The position numbers were made by a program, and so were the translations under genes. A DNA stretch of 64,000 nt from Podospora comata (lineage: Eukaryota; Ascomycota; Sordariomycetes; Sordariales; Podosporaceae): positions 2,666,001 through 2,730,000 of the forward strand of contig CP071499.1 of the NCBI GenBank assembly GCA_017354895.1. Reading direction: 5' to 3'. Under the pieces are notes generated by a model, which was given only the letters and a program-made list of their open reading frames with translations, searched no databases and was not told the origin of the DNA. Each line of letters begins with the position of its first letter. Position 1 is the first letter of the stretch. Below are positions 34,079-43,807 of this stretch, one piece after another.

Positions 34079-36093
34079 CTACCCGATGGTGACCATCTCA
34101 TAGTTCTCCAGCGGCTTTCTGGCTTCAGACGCAATTCCATCCATGAACTCATCCACATAAGCAGGGCCAACTACCTTGTAACTTCCATCACCCTCCCCTG
34201 AATCCCTCGTAACGACAGGAGTGGAACCCCCAAAGAAAACAAAAACCTTGTCCCCTTTTTCCGATGTCATGCGCAATCCCCGCCGATACACCATCACGTC
34301 CCGGTACGGTAGCAGTAATCAAACAAGCGCCCTTCCAGGCCTCGGCCATGGAGGTCAAAAATACATTGGCTGGACCATTGGCTAGACCATTGTCGGAAGT
34401 GCCCCTAGATGATGACCCAAGTGCGGTTAATAACTGAGAAAATTGTTGTCGGTGGTCGAGGTTTTCGCCGAGCCACTCGGGGTACAAGTGCCCGCCCATC
34501 AAAGTGCGAATGAAATCGGCACGGCCGAGATGACGGGTTGCATTGTATCCAAATTGCGAGTGTGTCCGCTGTATCAAAGTACGAATGTCTTGGCGTGCTC
34601 TGGCAGGATCAATAGAAGTGAAAGAAGGCCCCTGGAATCCCAATCTCTCCATCATCCTGTGGTCTGCATCCAGCTGGGGCGCCAAGGCCTCGATATCGAC
34701 GCTTGGGTAAACTTGCTTGATGGTGGCCATGTGTATTCCAGTGACTTGAATCGCAGTATCATCATCGTTGAACAGTGGGTGGTCCGGCGTCAGCCCTGAG
34801 AAGCGTCTCCCCGCTTCGTGACGAGACCAAGTACGTGTCATGAGGGGAGGCAGGGTTAGATCGGGGACCCAGGATGGTAGATTTGTGTCACTTTGAGATT
34901 CTGACTCTGACTCTTGCTCAGCATCAACCCGTCCAGGAACGAGGATGAAAAGATCAGGCCCATGATGCTTGAGGAAGGCCTTGGCGAAGTCTTTGAATGC
35001 CGTGCAATGATGAAGTGTGGTGTCGATAGTAATTTGCGTCCGGATTTCCGGACTGACAAGCCCGAGTATTCCATACACTCTGTCCCTAGACTCGGTGCAA
35101 TCCCGTTGCCGAACAAGAGTGACCACCTCGAGATCGTAGCGACGAGAATCATTCCGCTCCTGGCAGCGAACAAGAGTATCTGCCGTTTTTGTTAGTCAAC
35201 GGCTAAACCAGTTCCTTGAATGAAGAGCAGAAATGATACCAAAAGGCTTTAGGGCCCCATATCCAAGGCTTGCCCTTCTAACCACACCTATGCTGCTTTG
35301 GCACTCTTCCGGACAGCGCAAGTACACGGTGGCTAGTTCATCCCAGCTTTTAATGGAACGACCGCAAACCAGCCGTGCACTCCTGGCCAAGAGAACCTCT
35401 TGTAATGTCCATGTGCGGGTAAACCACTGGCGTTGAAAGAGGGCTTCATAGTCTTCCAAGTGGCGGCTGGACATACCCAACACCACGAAACCCTGTGTTC
35501 TCATAGGCGGACACCGCGCTATCGCAAATGCGAACTCCCTCGTCTTCTCCAGGCTCTCTTCCATCTTCGAGTCACCGTCACCGGCCCAGATGGTGACGAG
35601 TTCCGCCTCTCTATAGCTAGATGTCACCCATCATTCCAATCTGGACACCTTTCTCGTCCTCGTCTTCCTGGATGATGCATATTTGATCGATCCAGATCCA
35701 TTGAGGGTGCCGGATGGCATCCAAGCCTCTGAACACTTGAAGAGCCTTGTGAAGTTCTGGCCAAATGTCCAACTGGCGAGTCTTGTTTACTCGTATATTC
35801 TGTTTGGGCTCAGGTGGTCCCCAGCGGTATGGAAGGGCTTGGTAACTTGGGCACTTGCTGATCGGGAATGTCTTTAGTTTGAGGGAGACCAGCTCACTGT
35901 TTTCCGCACTCTTGACCTTCTTGCCTTCCCTCGCTCTCCGCTTTCTTCCCTTATTACCCCCTTTTCCTCTTTTCGTTTTGGCTGCACCCTTCTCTCCTCC
36001 CGCTTTTCTTGTGTCTTTCTCCCTACGGCGTGGTAACAGTCTGAGAAGCCTGAACTCGGTGGGATGAAGGGGTTCGTAGAGGGAGGAGGACAT
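34079..36093 (-). pseudogene. Decayed HET-domain (heterokaryon incompatibility) gene
   Basis: All three blocks of the HET domain are present in order on the minus strand: YQALPYRWG; WIWIDQICIIQED; and LFQRQWFTRTWTLQEVLLAR. They are preceded by the usual MSSSLYEPL..EFRLLRLLP start and followed by the RDRVYGILGL segment and a long C-terminal region. A HET protein with these parts would be about 600 residues. The N-terminal part has an unusual Lys/Arg/Gly-rich insertion. The gene has at least one normal-looking short intron, but the frame is interrupted at about two places I cannot explain by ordinary splicing, so I call it broken. HET proteins act in non-self recognition and regulated cell death in filamentous fungi. 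It lies tail-to-tail with DUS1. Confidence 0.75.
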
Positions 36094-36583
36094 GGCCGCT
36101 GGAAAATGGTGATGTCCAGATGTCAAGAGTTGGTGAAAAGACAATTCAAGAGGATTATAATGGATTTGGGCTGCGATGGATATTCAACTGCACTTATAAT
36201 CGTCTCTCCCGACTTGAAAGTCAGACAAGGCTCTCATGCGCCAACCCAGCCTGCTTCCAACACGGCAGCTGTACTGCAGCGCCAAGGTCTTCATGTCGAA
36301 CATAGCGCTTATAACCACCTCTCAGTGGTCATAGAGGCCACTTCCGACAGAATTCGGAGGTGTGACGAGGCTCATGATTAGACGATGTTGTAGGATTGAA
36401 CTGAGTGATTGGTGGTGTCTTGTTGTCGCAGGATGGCTGGCCAGATGTGAGCAAACAGTGTGTTATCAAGAGATCGTAAAAGGCAGAAAGAAGCGAGAGG
36501 GACTGCTTGTGAGAGGGAAGACACGGGTTGGTCAACAACCCACGGTCGTCATGTGATGCAGCCATTCCAGTGACAACCACGTA

Positions 36584-36797
36584 CCTTCCAACAGCTCCAA
36601 TATCCTTACCAGGGCACCCTTGTGATCAGGTCAAATGGTAAGGATGTTGGGGCTGTTAAAACTCGCCCCCCGCCGGGGGGGGAGCAACCGATAGCCCCCA
36701 AGTTCGATTCCAAAGCAAACCCCTCTCGAGGGGTTTCGTAACCGGCCACCTCTCTCAGAACGCTGAGGGGTTTGACCGGTGAGCTTTTGCTTTTTCT
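36584..36797 (+). repeat. Copy B of a short structured, SINE-like dispersed element
   Basis: This 214-base element matches 19121-19359 on the other strand. Parts in order: CCTTCCAACAGC; a 22-bp hairpin with arms 36590-36611 and 36636-36657, pairing with 20 Watson-Crick pairs and two G-U-compatible differences; an A-box-like TGGTAAGGATG (36636-36646); a G/C hairpin (CCCCCC..GGGGGGG); AACCGATAGCCCCC; a good B box, GTTCGATTCC (36702-36711); a perfect stem of AAACCCCT and AGGGGTTT around CTCG; a further imperfect hairpin (CCGG..CCGG); and GTGAGCTTTTGCTTTTTCT, whose T5 at 36791-36795 could end pol III transcription. It has no coding capacity. It may be a SINE or a structured RNA gene; I cannot name the family. 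Confidence 0.72.
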
Positions 36798-37075
36798 ACC
36801 TATATTATCTTAGGAAGATGATGGCTGTGCTTCATTTGTTCCCACTTAGTCAGTAGTACCTTTGCATATGTTGAATATATTTGGCGACTTTTCGGCCGGG
36901 GCTTTTTGTTGTTGACCATTATTGCTTGCTCTACTTCTCGTACCTAACCAACCCATCGACCTTAGATTTCAGTTTATTAGTCTGGAATTAATAGGGTAAT
37001 TATCTGCGAGTGTTGATGATATTGAGGTTGCCATCGTTGCTGTCGTTCCATGCCAATTTCAGCATCTGTCAACTT

Positions 37076-37126
37076 GATGTTTTTTTTTCTTTTTTTTTTT
37101 TTTAAAAAAAAAAAAAAAGAAACATC
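37076..37126. repeat. T/A palindrome ending in GATG/CATC
   Basis: The left arm reads GATG, nine T, C, fourteen T. The right arm reads fifteen A, G, AAA, CATC. The arms are inverted repeats apart from a six-base length difference in one T run. The centre is at 37103/37104, about 160 bases beyond the 3' end of the 5S gene. Confidence 0.85.
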
Positions 37127-37284
37127 TTTCCTCTCCAGTCAAGTAATCATACTCTCTCCGTATTTCCCTCTCTTTCCTGAAGTTCCAGCTAGTGATCATA
37201 CCTGATCTGTTCAGAGAAGCAGCAAAAAGGGGGGTGAACGCCAAGAGATCTCGATGGAGTCGAGTGGACACCATTAAAAAGCAC

Positions 37285-37290
37285 AAAAAA
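37285..37290 (-). terminator. Pol III T-run terminator of the 5S rRNA gene
   Basis: On the minus strand the 5S sequence runs directly into six consecutive T (GTATGTTTTTTGTGC), the standard RNA polymerase III stop. The first two T are also the last two bases of the mature 5S as I draw it. Confidence 0.85.
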
Positions 37291-37408
37291 CATACAACAC
37301 CAGGGATTCCCCAGTGGTCACCCACCTGAGTACTAGTCTGGCGATCAGCTGTTTGACTCGGGCAGAGCGGACGGGATGCCGTATTTTCAGCTGTCTATGG
37401 TCGTATGT
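37289..37408 (-). rRNA. 5S ribosomal RNA, dispersed copy
   Basis: Read from 37408 to 37289 it begins ACATACGACCATAGACAGC and ends GGTGTTGTATGTT, 120 bases long. Helix I pairs ACATACGAC with GTTGTATGT. Helix II pairs CAGCTG with CAGCTG. The conserved loop and helix III stretch GGCATCCCGTCCGCTCTGCC is present, as is the internal promoter/TFIIIA region AGGTGGGTGACCAC and GGAATCCC. A T6 terminator follows directly. The overall match to Neurospora 5S is clear while the helix II sequence differs. It stands alone rather than in an rDNA array, as is usual for Sordariomycetes. I see no change that would stop it folding. Confidence 0.95.
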
Positions 37409-37663
37409 GATGTTTTGGGAGCGAGAATTGGTTTATGACCTCCTTGCCTGATGGCGAGGGTTGAATGTTTCAAGAAAGTCATGTTCTTGAGGCCCGAGTG
37501 AGCTCTACCGCAGGCGATATTGACGAAGTAATCCCATTGTACCTACAACCGAAATCATAAACCGACAGAACTGTTCTTATAAACATGCTTCCTATGATCT
37601 AGCAAACATAAAACTACCAAACAATTCCTTCCAAACGCCAAACACCCGTTAAACAACCCCTAT

Positions 37664-38755
37664 TCAAGCAAGCAAAAACAACACCGTCACCATCATCACC
37701 GGAACCCACCCCATAAACACCCCCGCCCCCCGCCCTCCCCCATTGCTCCAAAGCATAACCGGCCTCCCCACCTCTGGTGACCCGTCAACACTACAAACCG
37801 AATGACACACACCCTGCCCCTGCTCCTGTCTCTTCTCCGGCTCAGTCGTGTTATACAAAATCTCAAACCACTGCAACTGCAAGTACGCGGACTCCCCCAC
37901 CGTCATATTCCCCGTCCACTCCCCCCCATCGCTCCACGCATTCAAAATAATATTGCTCACATCCTTCGGCGTCTGAAACTCAATATTCGCCACCTGTATA
38001 TCATTCACATACCACGTCGTGCTTCTCGGCGTCCAATCCAACCTGTGAACAGCCCAATCTGACCACTCCAGACCATTGGGCATGGTGGCGTTTTTGCTGG
38101 CACGGACTTCAACATCCCCCTCACGGTCCAAAGAAGGCTGGTTGGTGCAATGAATCACGTTCTTGGGGTCGCTGGTGCGGATTTCCAGGTCGGATTCTTG
38201 TACTTGGTAGTAGTCCTCCGAGTGGCGGTACGTAAACATGGCTGTGATGGCACCACGAGCGCCAATCGTGCGGGCTAACATCCGGATGGAGACGAATTTG
38301 AATTTTGCCGAGAGGGATTCTATCTCTGCTGTGGTTTGGAAATTTTGGAGACGCTCGGTGCGGAGTGAGAGCCATGATTTGGGAGAGGAGTCAGCGTCAT
38401 GGTTTGCTTCGAGGTAGACGTTGTTTGGTGAGTTGACCATCAGCAATGTAGAGTCCTCGCGGATGCCATGGCTGTTGTTCCAGTTGCTTATCATCCAGAA
38501 ATCCGTCCATTCGGTCGAGTTGAAGAAAGGGCTCGTGATAGGTGCGTCGGATGTGTCCTTGACCTCTGTGATGACTGGGGGTACGCTTGCGTGGTGGTGG
38601 TGGTTTCGAAAGTCGAAAAAGCGATGTTCCTTGAAATATGCTGTTTCATTGCCTTTCATGAGATAGCAACCGCATCTGGAATCCTCGGTGAGAGGTGCTT
38701 GTTGCGCATTGACTCCCACAGCACCGCCGAGAAGGAGGAGGCTTAGAATCTCCAT
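37664..38755 (-). CDS. Secreted, probably GPI-anchored glycoside hydrolase family 16 protein
   Basis: A single exon of 363 residues. Residues 1-18 form a signal peptide (MEILSLLLLGGAVGVNA). The GH16 concanavalin-like fold runs from about 75 to 300. Its catalytic signature ExDxE is Glu187-Ser-Asp189-Leu-Glu191, nucleophile and acid/base in the family, within YYQVQESDLEIRTSD. WSDWAVHRLDWTP (about 240) and WYVNDIQVANIEF are the usual GH16 strands that follow. Several N-glycosylation sites are present. The C-terminus has a Gly-rich spacer and a final hydrophobic segment (GWVPVMMVTVLFLLA) typical of a GPI signal. Likely action is on beta-glucans of plant or fungal walls; the exact substrate cannot be read. 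The coding strand is C-rich at the 5' end and G-rich at the 3' end. A HHHH patch lies at 52-55. Confidence 0.88.
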   Translation of the reverse strand: MEILSLLLLGGAVGVNAQQAPLTEDSRCGCYLMKGNETAYFKEHRFFDFRNHHHHASVPPVITEVKDTSDAPITSPFFNSTEWTDFWMISNWNNSHGIREDSTLLMVNSPNNVYLEANHDADSSPKSWLSLRTERLQNFQTTAEIESLSAKFKFVSIRMLARTIGARGAITAMFTYRHSEDYYQVQESDLEIRTSDPKNVIHCTNQPSLDREGDVEVRASKNATMPNGLEWSDWAVHRLDWTPRSTTWYVNDIQVANIEFQTPKDVSNIILNAWSDGGEWTGNMTVGESAYLQLQWFEILYNTTEPEKRQEQGQGVCHSVCSVDGSPEVGRPVMLWSNGGGRGAGVFMGWVPVMMVTVLFLLA

Positions 38756-40064
38756 TGCGATGTCGCCCCAGTCCAGGGGTATTTTAGAATGACAGGCTTC
38801 GTGTAAAGCAATATGACGTGATATAAATGAAAATTAAGCCAGTACAGGGCACAGAAATGATCTAGGAGAAAAAGGATAGATAGGAGGATACGCACTCATG
38901 CATCAGTATTTGCAAAATAAGCTAGGAGGGGTGGCGTGAGAGAACTTCATATATCGTCAAGATCACAGGCCGGTTTTCAAGTCGTCACGGACCGACGGGA
39001 ACAGGCAGGGCCGTTTGACCAGCTTATAAGTTTGCCCAAGTAGACTTTTTGTAGTAAGATCAAACCACAACCTTCTTCAATCTATTGGTCAATGCCTGGC
39101 TAGGTAAGTAGGATCCAGGCTTGAATAACACTCTGTCTCGACGGGTGGTATCAGGGGCACTTGCCCCGACGAATCAGCTTCAGTTTGAGCTGATCGAGGC
39201 AGCGAATGTATGGTATAAGAGTAACCCAGGCCCCAGGATCAGCATTCTTCCATACGAGGCGTCCATAGTGGATGTCACTGTTTATCCGGCTAAAGGGTAG
39301 CCAGGCCGAGATCCTAAAAATGGAGGAACGGGAGGAAAGAGAAACTTCGGGCATGATGCTGCGTAACGTGGGTTCGGTGCTGTGAAATGTTTTCCAATTT
39401 AGTAGGGAGAGAAGAGTGGGATTGCAATTATTCTGGAACGTGGCCTGAGGATGAGAATTGATGGTTGTCCATGTTCCAGATTGTTGAAAATGTCATAAGC
39501 CTGGAGGAGTGTCGGGTCTCGTGTCCCTTCATGGAAATGACAGCTGAGAGTGCTGTCGATGCGAGATATACAGTGAGAGAAAAACTGTCTGAGCCATGAG
39601 AAAGCACACAAACCATCGAGCTTGAAGTGATGAATTGCTTAACTTGTCGTTGGGAGTTTGAAGAGGAAAGTGAAATAAGCTTTCGTCATCCCCACCTCGA
39701 GCTTGGCAAAAGAGCTTAGCTTGTGGTCCAATCAAAACACCGTCATTGGCTGATGCATTTAAGCAGGGCTTTTCTGATAACATGTATAATGCAATTATTC
39801 GCAGCCATACCTTACCCAATCGGCTACAGGAATTTGATCTGCGATTCTGGATCTCGCCTGTCTCCACCGAAACCGAGAGATGCACTGGAAGCGCGATTGA
39901 AGGGTCTCGATTTTCCAACTCCAAGCTTGTTCCCTTCGTTTCGAACTCGCATTCTTCCCGGCTCTCCCCTCAAGAAGGTTGGGACGATCGGCAAACAATC
40001 AACCAACTCTCTTGAACTCTGAACCCCAAAACGCCCTTCCAATTGACAGCACCACTACATCACC
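38756..40064. other. 1.3 kb intergenic stretch between divergent genes
   Basis: It holds the promoters of the GH16 gene (minus) and the WW-like gene (plus). Overlapping open frames on both strands at 39529-40042 have no recognisable motifs. No RNA gene or repeat is seen. Confidence 0.5.
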
Positions 40065-41066
40065 ATGTCGACGCCAGCCGAGACCGAGTCTCCAGCGCCT
40101 CCAGTTGCGCCAGAGGAGCGCATCGAGAACGCAAACGCGACTCCCCAGCAAGAGACATCACCTGAAGCAGACCTAAAAGAGGCGGACCAGACTGCCAAAG
40201 CTATTCCCCCAGCCGATGAAGCCAACAGCAACGAACCAAACCCCAATGAATCAACCAGCTCCCCCAAAGATGCTGAGGAGACAGTCACTTCCCCCAGAGA
40301 AGGCTCACCCTCCCCATCACAAAGCTCATCCGACGAAGAAGGCGAAGTCTCCGAATCAGAAGCCGACCACGACCACCCACCACTCCCCAACGAGCCCCTC
40401 CCCGGCAACTGCCCCCCATTACCAAACGAGCCCCTGCCAGGAGCAGACAACAACTCCTCAGCCCTCCCCGCCGAACCCACACCAGCCCCCGAACCGGCAG
40501 ACGACGGCTGGGAATACCACTGGAACCCAAACGACAACCAATACTGGTTCTATAACCGCTTCAGCAATCACTGGCAGCTCGAAAACCCCCGCCAATCCAC
40601 CACCGTCCCTGAAACCGCCCCACCCACGGCACCAACACCCCCCCAAACGGACCCTACCTCCATCTCCAACCCAACCTCCATCGCAGGAGGCTACAACCCC
40701 GCCATTCACGGCTCATACGATGAAAACGCCTGGTATGCCGTCAACGCGAGGGCGCTGCAGAAACAAGCGGAGCAGAGTGTTATTCCCCCTGCACCGGCGG
40801 AGTATGCTGTGGGCGGTTACTTTAATAAACAGACGGGGCAGTGGCAGATGCCGGAGCAGGGGGCCGAGAGGCATTCGGATGAGCAGAAGAGCAGGAGGCA
40901 GCTGAATGCGTTTTTTGATGTGGATGCTGCGGCGAATATGCATGATGGGAGGAGCTTGAAGGCGGAGAGGGCGGGGAAGAAGCCGAGTAAGAAGGAGCTG
41001 AGGGAGTTCAAGGAGAAGAGGAGGGCGAGGAAGGAGGAGAAGAGGAGGGCTTGGTTGAGGGATTAG
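40065..41066 (+). CDS. WW-like domain protein with tandem PPLP motifs
   Basis: A single exon of 333 residues starting in a good context (CACCATGTCG). Residues 1-146 are acidic, Pro/Ser/Glu-rich and disordered, and contain a direct duplication of PPLPNEPLPG at 105-114 and 117-126. Residues 147-177 (WEYHWNPNDNQYWFYNRFSN) resemble a WW domain: a first Trp, a central aromatic YWFYN strand and a late Trp, but with no clear second-ligand Pro. The C-terminal 60 residues (about 275-333) are strongly basic and helical (KKELREFKEKRRARKEEKRR), suggesting an RNA-binding or nuclear role. PPLP is a ligand class for WW domains, so self-association is possible. FNBP4 or splicing-associated WW proteins are the nearest comparison, but I do not claim orthology. 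The second half of the gene is G-rich. Confidence 0.7.
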   Translation: MSTPAETESPAPPVAPEERIENANATPQQETSPEADLKEADQTAKAIPPADEANSNEPNPNESTSSPKDAEETVTSPREGSPSPSQSSSDEEGEVSESEADHDHPPLPNEPLPGNCPPLPNEPLPGADNNSSALPAEPTPAPEPADDGWEYHWNPNDNQYWFYNRFSNHWQLENPRQSTTVPETAPPTAPTPPQTDPTSISNPTSIAGGYNPAIHGSYDENAWYAVNARALQKQAEQSVIPPAPAEYAVGGYFNKQTGQWQMPEQGAERHSDEQKSRRQLNAFFDVDAAANMHDGRSLKAERAGKKPSKKELREFKEKRRARKEEKRRAWLRD

Positions 41067-41439
41067 ACTGGGGGTGGGCGTTTTTGCTTGGTGGGTTTTT
41101 GATTCTGGTTTGGGCAGTTTGGGCATTTTGGTGGGTGTTGGCTGGTAAAATTGGCATAAAGGTTTGGTTCTTGTTTGTGAGGCAGGCAGAGAGGTCAAGG
41201 GCGTTGGGGAGAGGGGGGGGGGTTTTGTTTTTGGGATGTATGTAGTTCGGCCGGGGGAGGCTGGGCACGATGGAAATGTATTCAGGGAATAGGGTTTTGT
41301 ATGTACAAATGGAAGCGAGAAGTAATTGACAGCGTTGATCAATTTCGGGACGTTGTGTGTGGTGTATATGAAATGTCTTGTGTACAATGTATCATGTCCT
41401 GTATACACCCCACATTCTACATCCATATTTGGACCACAT
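41067..41439. other. Convergent intergenic gap
   Basis: Shared 3' flank of the WW-like gene (plus) and RIX1 (minus). It is strongly G-rich on the plus strand up to about 41270. No separate element is recognised. Confidence 0.6.
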
Positions 41440-41561
41440 CTACTCATCATCTTCTTCCTCGTCCTCATCATCCTCATCATCAAGCGACATATCAATCTGC
41501 ACGCTCCCCTCATCATCACTATCGCTATTCTCCTCTTCCACCTTTTTGGTGTCAACAGCCA

Positions 41562-41594
<33 letters not shown>

Positions 41595-43807
41595 CAACAG
41601 CCACCCTCTTGACCTTTGTCTCCTCCCCCACCTCCAAACCCCCGCTGCTCTTCCTCTTGAGCGGTGACGCGGCCCTCTTCTTGGTCACAACAGCGGTTTC
41701 CGTCTCCTTGACAGTAACAGCAAAAGGGTTCACCTCGGCAGGTGTGTCATCATCCACCTCCATTGCCTCCTGAACTGTACCATTTGTGATTGTGGTTCCC
41801 CAGCTGGAAACAACAACTCTCTTCTCCTTCTCAACAACAGCAACAACATCACTTTGCTCCCCAGCGTCACCCATCTCCTCATCCGCCGCCTCCTCGCCCC
41901 GGAGCTGTCTATCCGCCAACAAATCATCAAGATTGGCAGAGGGGTCGTACTCATCCGTGTTAAGCTGCGCGTAACGGCCGGCACGGACGAGGTTGCTGCG
42001 GACAACCTCCACCTCTTTTGACGTTCCAAACTTTTGAACGAGAAAAGGGAGGATAGAGGGGTAGTACCGCCCTCTGGAGTCTTTATACGGTTGCAACACC
42101 GACGCGAGCATAGCTTCTTTGTTAGAGGATAAAATAGCGGTGCGGTCGACAAGGGAGCGGATATCGGGGGAGAGGTGCGGTTGGGGGAGGTGGGAGAGGA
42201 ATAATGGGAGGAGGGTAGCAGCCGAAGCGAGGAGGGAGGCTGGGAGGGGACTGAATAAAGACGCTGGGGTGGCGGACGGGGTGGAAAGGAAAGCGTCGGC
42301 GTTTCCTTGGACGGTTTGCTTGGCTTTTTCGACGGGGAGGGTGGGTTTGGGTGCGTCGTCTAGGTGGCCTGCTGATAGGAGGATGTCGTGGCAGACTTGC
42401 CGGATCAAGGGGGTTAAGGAGTCGACTGTCAACCTGGGAAGGGTCGGGCCGGCGAGTGTGAGAAGGGGGGAGGCAAGGTTGTAGACTTTCTCGCGAACGG
42501 CGGGGTTGGTGCGGTGGAAGGAGAGGACGCGGACGGTGTGGTCGGTTATGTCTGTGGAAAGAGGGAGTGCGGAGTCGGCGAGTCGGCGGATGGCAGAGCC
42601 GTGGAGACGGAGGACAGCGGTGTGGATGTCGGGGAGGACGGTCCAGAGGTCGGCCTTTTCGTCGCGGCTGATGGAGGGGTTGGTTTGCATCGTTTCCTCG
42701 GAGGAGGGGCTGGGAGGGGTGACGAGGGTGAGGCGGGTGGTGAGGTCGAGGAGCTCGCCGACGGGGACGGTGACGGGGGCTTTGGTGGGGTTGTCGAGGT
42801 ATTCGGCGAGGAACTCGAGGAGGCCGACCAGGCGCTGAGAGCCTGACTGAATGCCCTCCCAGGATGGGAACTCGTCGACGGAGTCACCGCCGCCAGATGG
42901 GTCAAGCTCATTGCGGATTGGCCGAGGACGATAACCAGTAGACGATTCCCAGGATTCGACAACACCGCGGAAGATTTGGTCGGCGGTGGCATGGCAGTCG
43001 AGAATGGCAGCTTTGATAGACTTAACCCACTCGTCACTGCTTCCATTCTTGGGGGCGGTGTAAGAGAGAAGGATGAAAAGCCGGCGAGAGCTCTCGCGGA
43101 GAGCATGAGGAACCACAACAGAATCAGAAGTGGTTGGCGCAACGTAAGTCCTGAGTGCGGTCTTGATTTGACCGGCGAATGGACGCAAAGTGGTGGGGTA
43201 GAGCATCACCAGCTTGGACAGAGAGCTGGCCACGGTCTCAATCACGCTGGTAGGGGTTGATGGAGATTTGACCAGCTGAAGGCAAGCTGTGACAAAGCTG
43301 GGAAGAGTGGGAGTAGCCATCTCTCTAATCAAAGTTGGGTAGCCCTGGAGTAGCATGTAGATCTTGGTCAAGGTGATAACGGCCAGCTCCTTGGAAGGAA
43401 GAGGATCGATTTTCTACAGAAAATGTCAGTATTAGATCAGTAATTCTCATGCTGCAATAGATACACACTTGAGCAACACTGATCAAGCCGCGAACCCAGG
43501 GGTCGGCAGCCCTGAGACTTTCCCATCCTCCCACATCGACAACAGCCTTGATCAAGCAGACGGCGGCAAAGCGACCCGAAGCGTTCCTTCCCGTCAAGAG
43601 CGTGGTGATGTGTGTCCTGAGCTTGTGAACAAGCATAGGCGTCTCAGCGCCCTTGTCCTTTCCTTTTCCAGCATCTGAAGCAGAGAGTGGTTCACCACAT
43701 CTTAGGACGTGTCCAACCAGAACTGGGCATAGTCTTGGGAGTTGATCGGCCGGTGTCGAAGCGAGCCTGCGGACAAGCACCCGCAGGTCTGAAGGGGGTG
43801 ATGCCAT
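41440..43807 (-). CDS. RIX1: Rix1, pre-60S ribosome assembly factor (PELP1 homologue)
   Basis: Exons 43807-43469 and 43413-41440 flank a 55-base GTGTGT..TAG intron, giving 770 residues. With Ipi1 and Ipi3 (and Rea1) Rix1 acts in ITS2 processing and remodelling of the pre-60S particle in the nucleoplasm. The N-terminus (DLRVLVRRLASTPADQLPRL, then MLVHKLRTHITTLLTGRNASGRFAAVCLIKAVVDVGGWE) matches fungal Rix1 closely. Residues 115-500 are helical-repeat sequence (KIDPLPSKELAVITLTKIYMLLQGY and on). The C-terminal 150 residues hold a nuclear signal (KKRAASPLKRKS), a poly-Ala run of ten encoded by a GCA/CAG-like tract at 41562-41599, and a terminal acidic tail (DDEDDEDEEEDDE), as in PELP1-type proteins. 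The Ala tract may vary between strains. Confidence 0.92.

Larger units (their letters stand above)
36094..37288. other. Intergenic stretch with repeat copy B and a T/A palindrome
   Basis: It lies between the HET fossil and the 5S rRNA gene and contains the promoter side of the HET gene, repeat copy B (36584-36797) and the T/A palindrome (37076-37126). No protein gene is visible. Confidence 0.6.

Noticed and set aside
41562-41599. CAG-type repeat as a possible intergenic expansion
   Set aside because: It lies inside RIX1 and encodes its poly-Ala run, so it is described with that gene.
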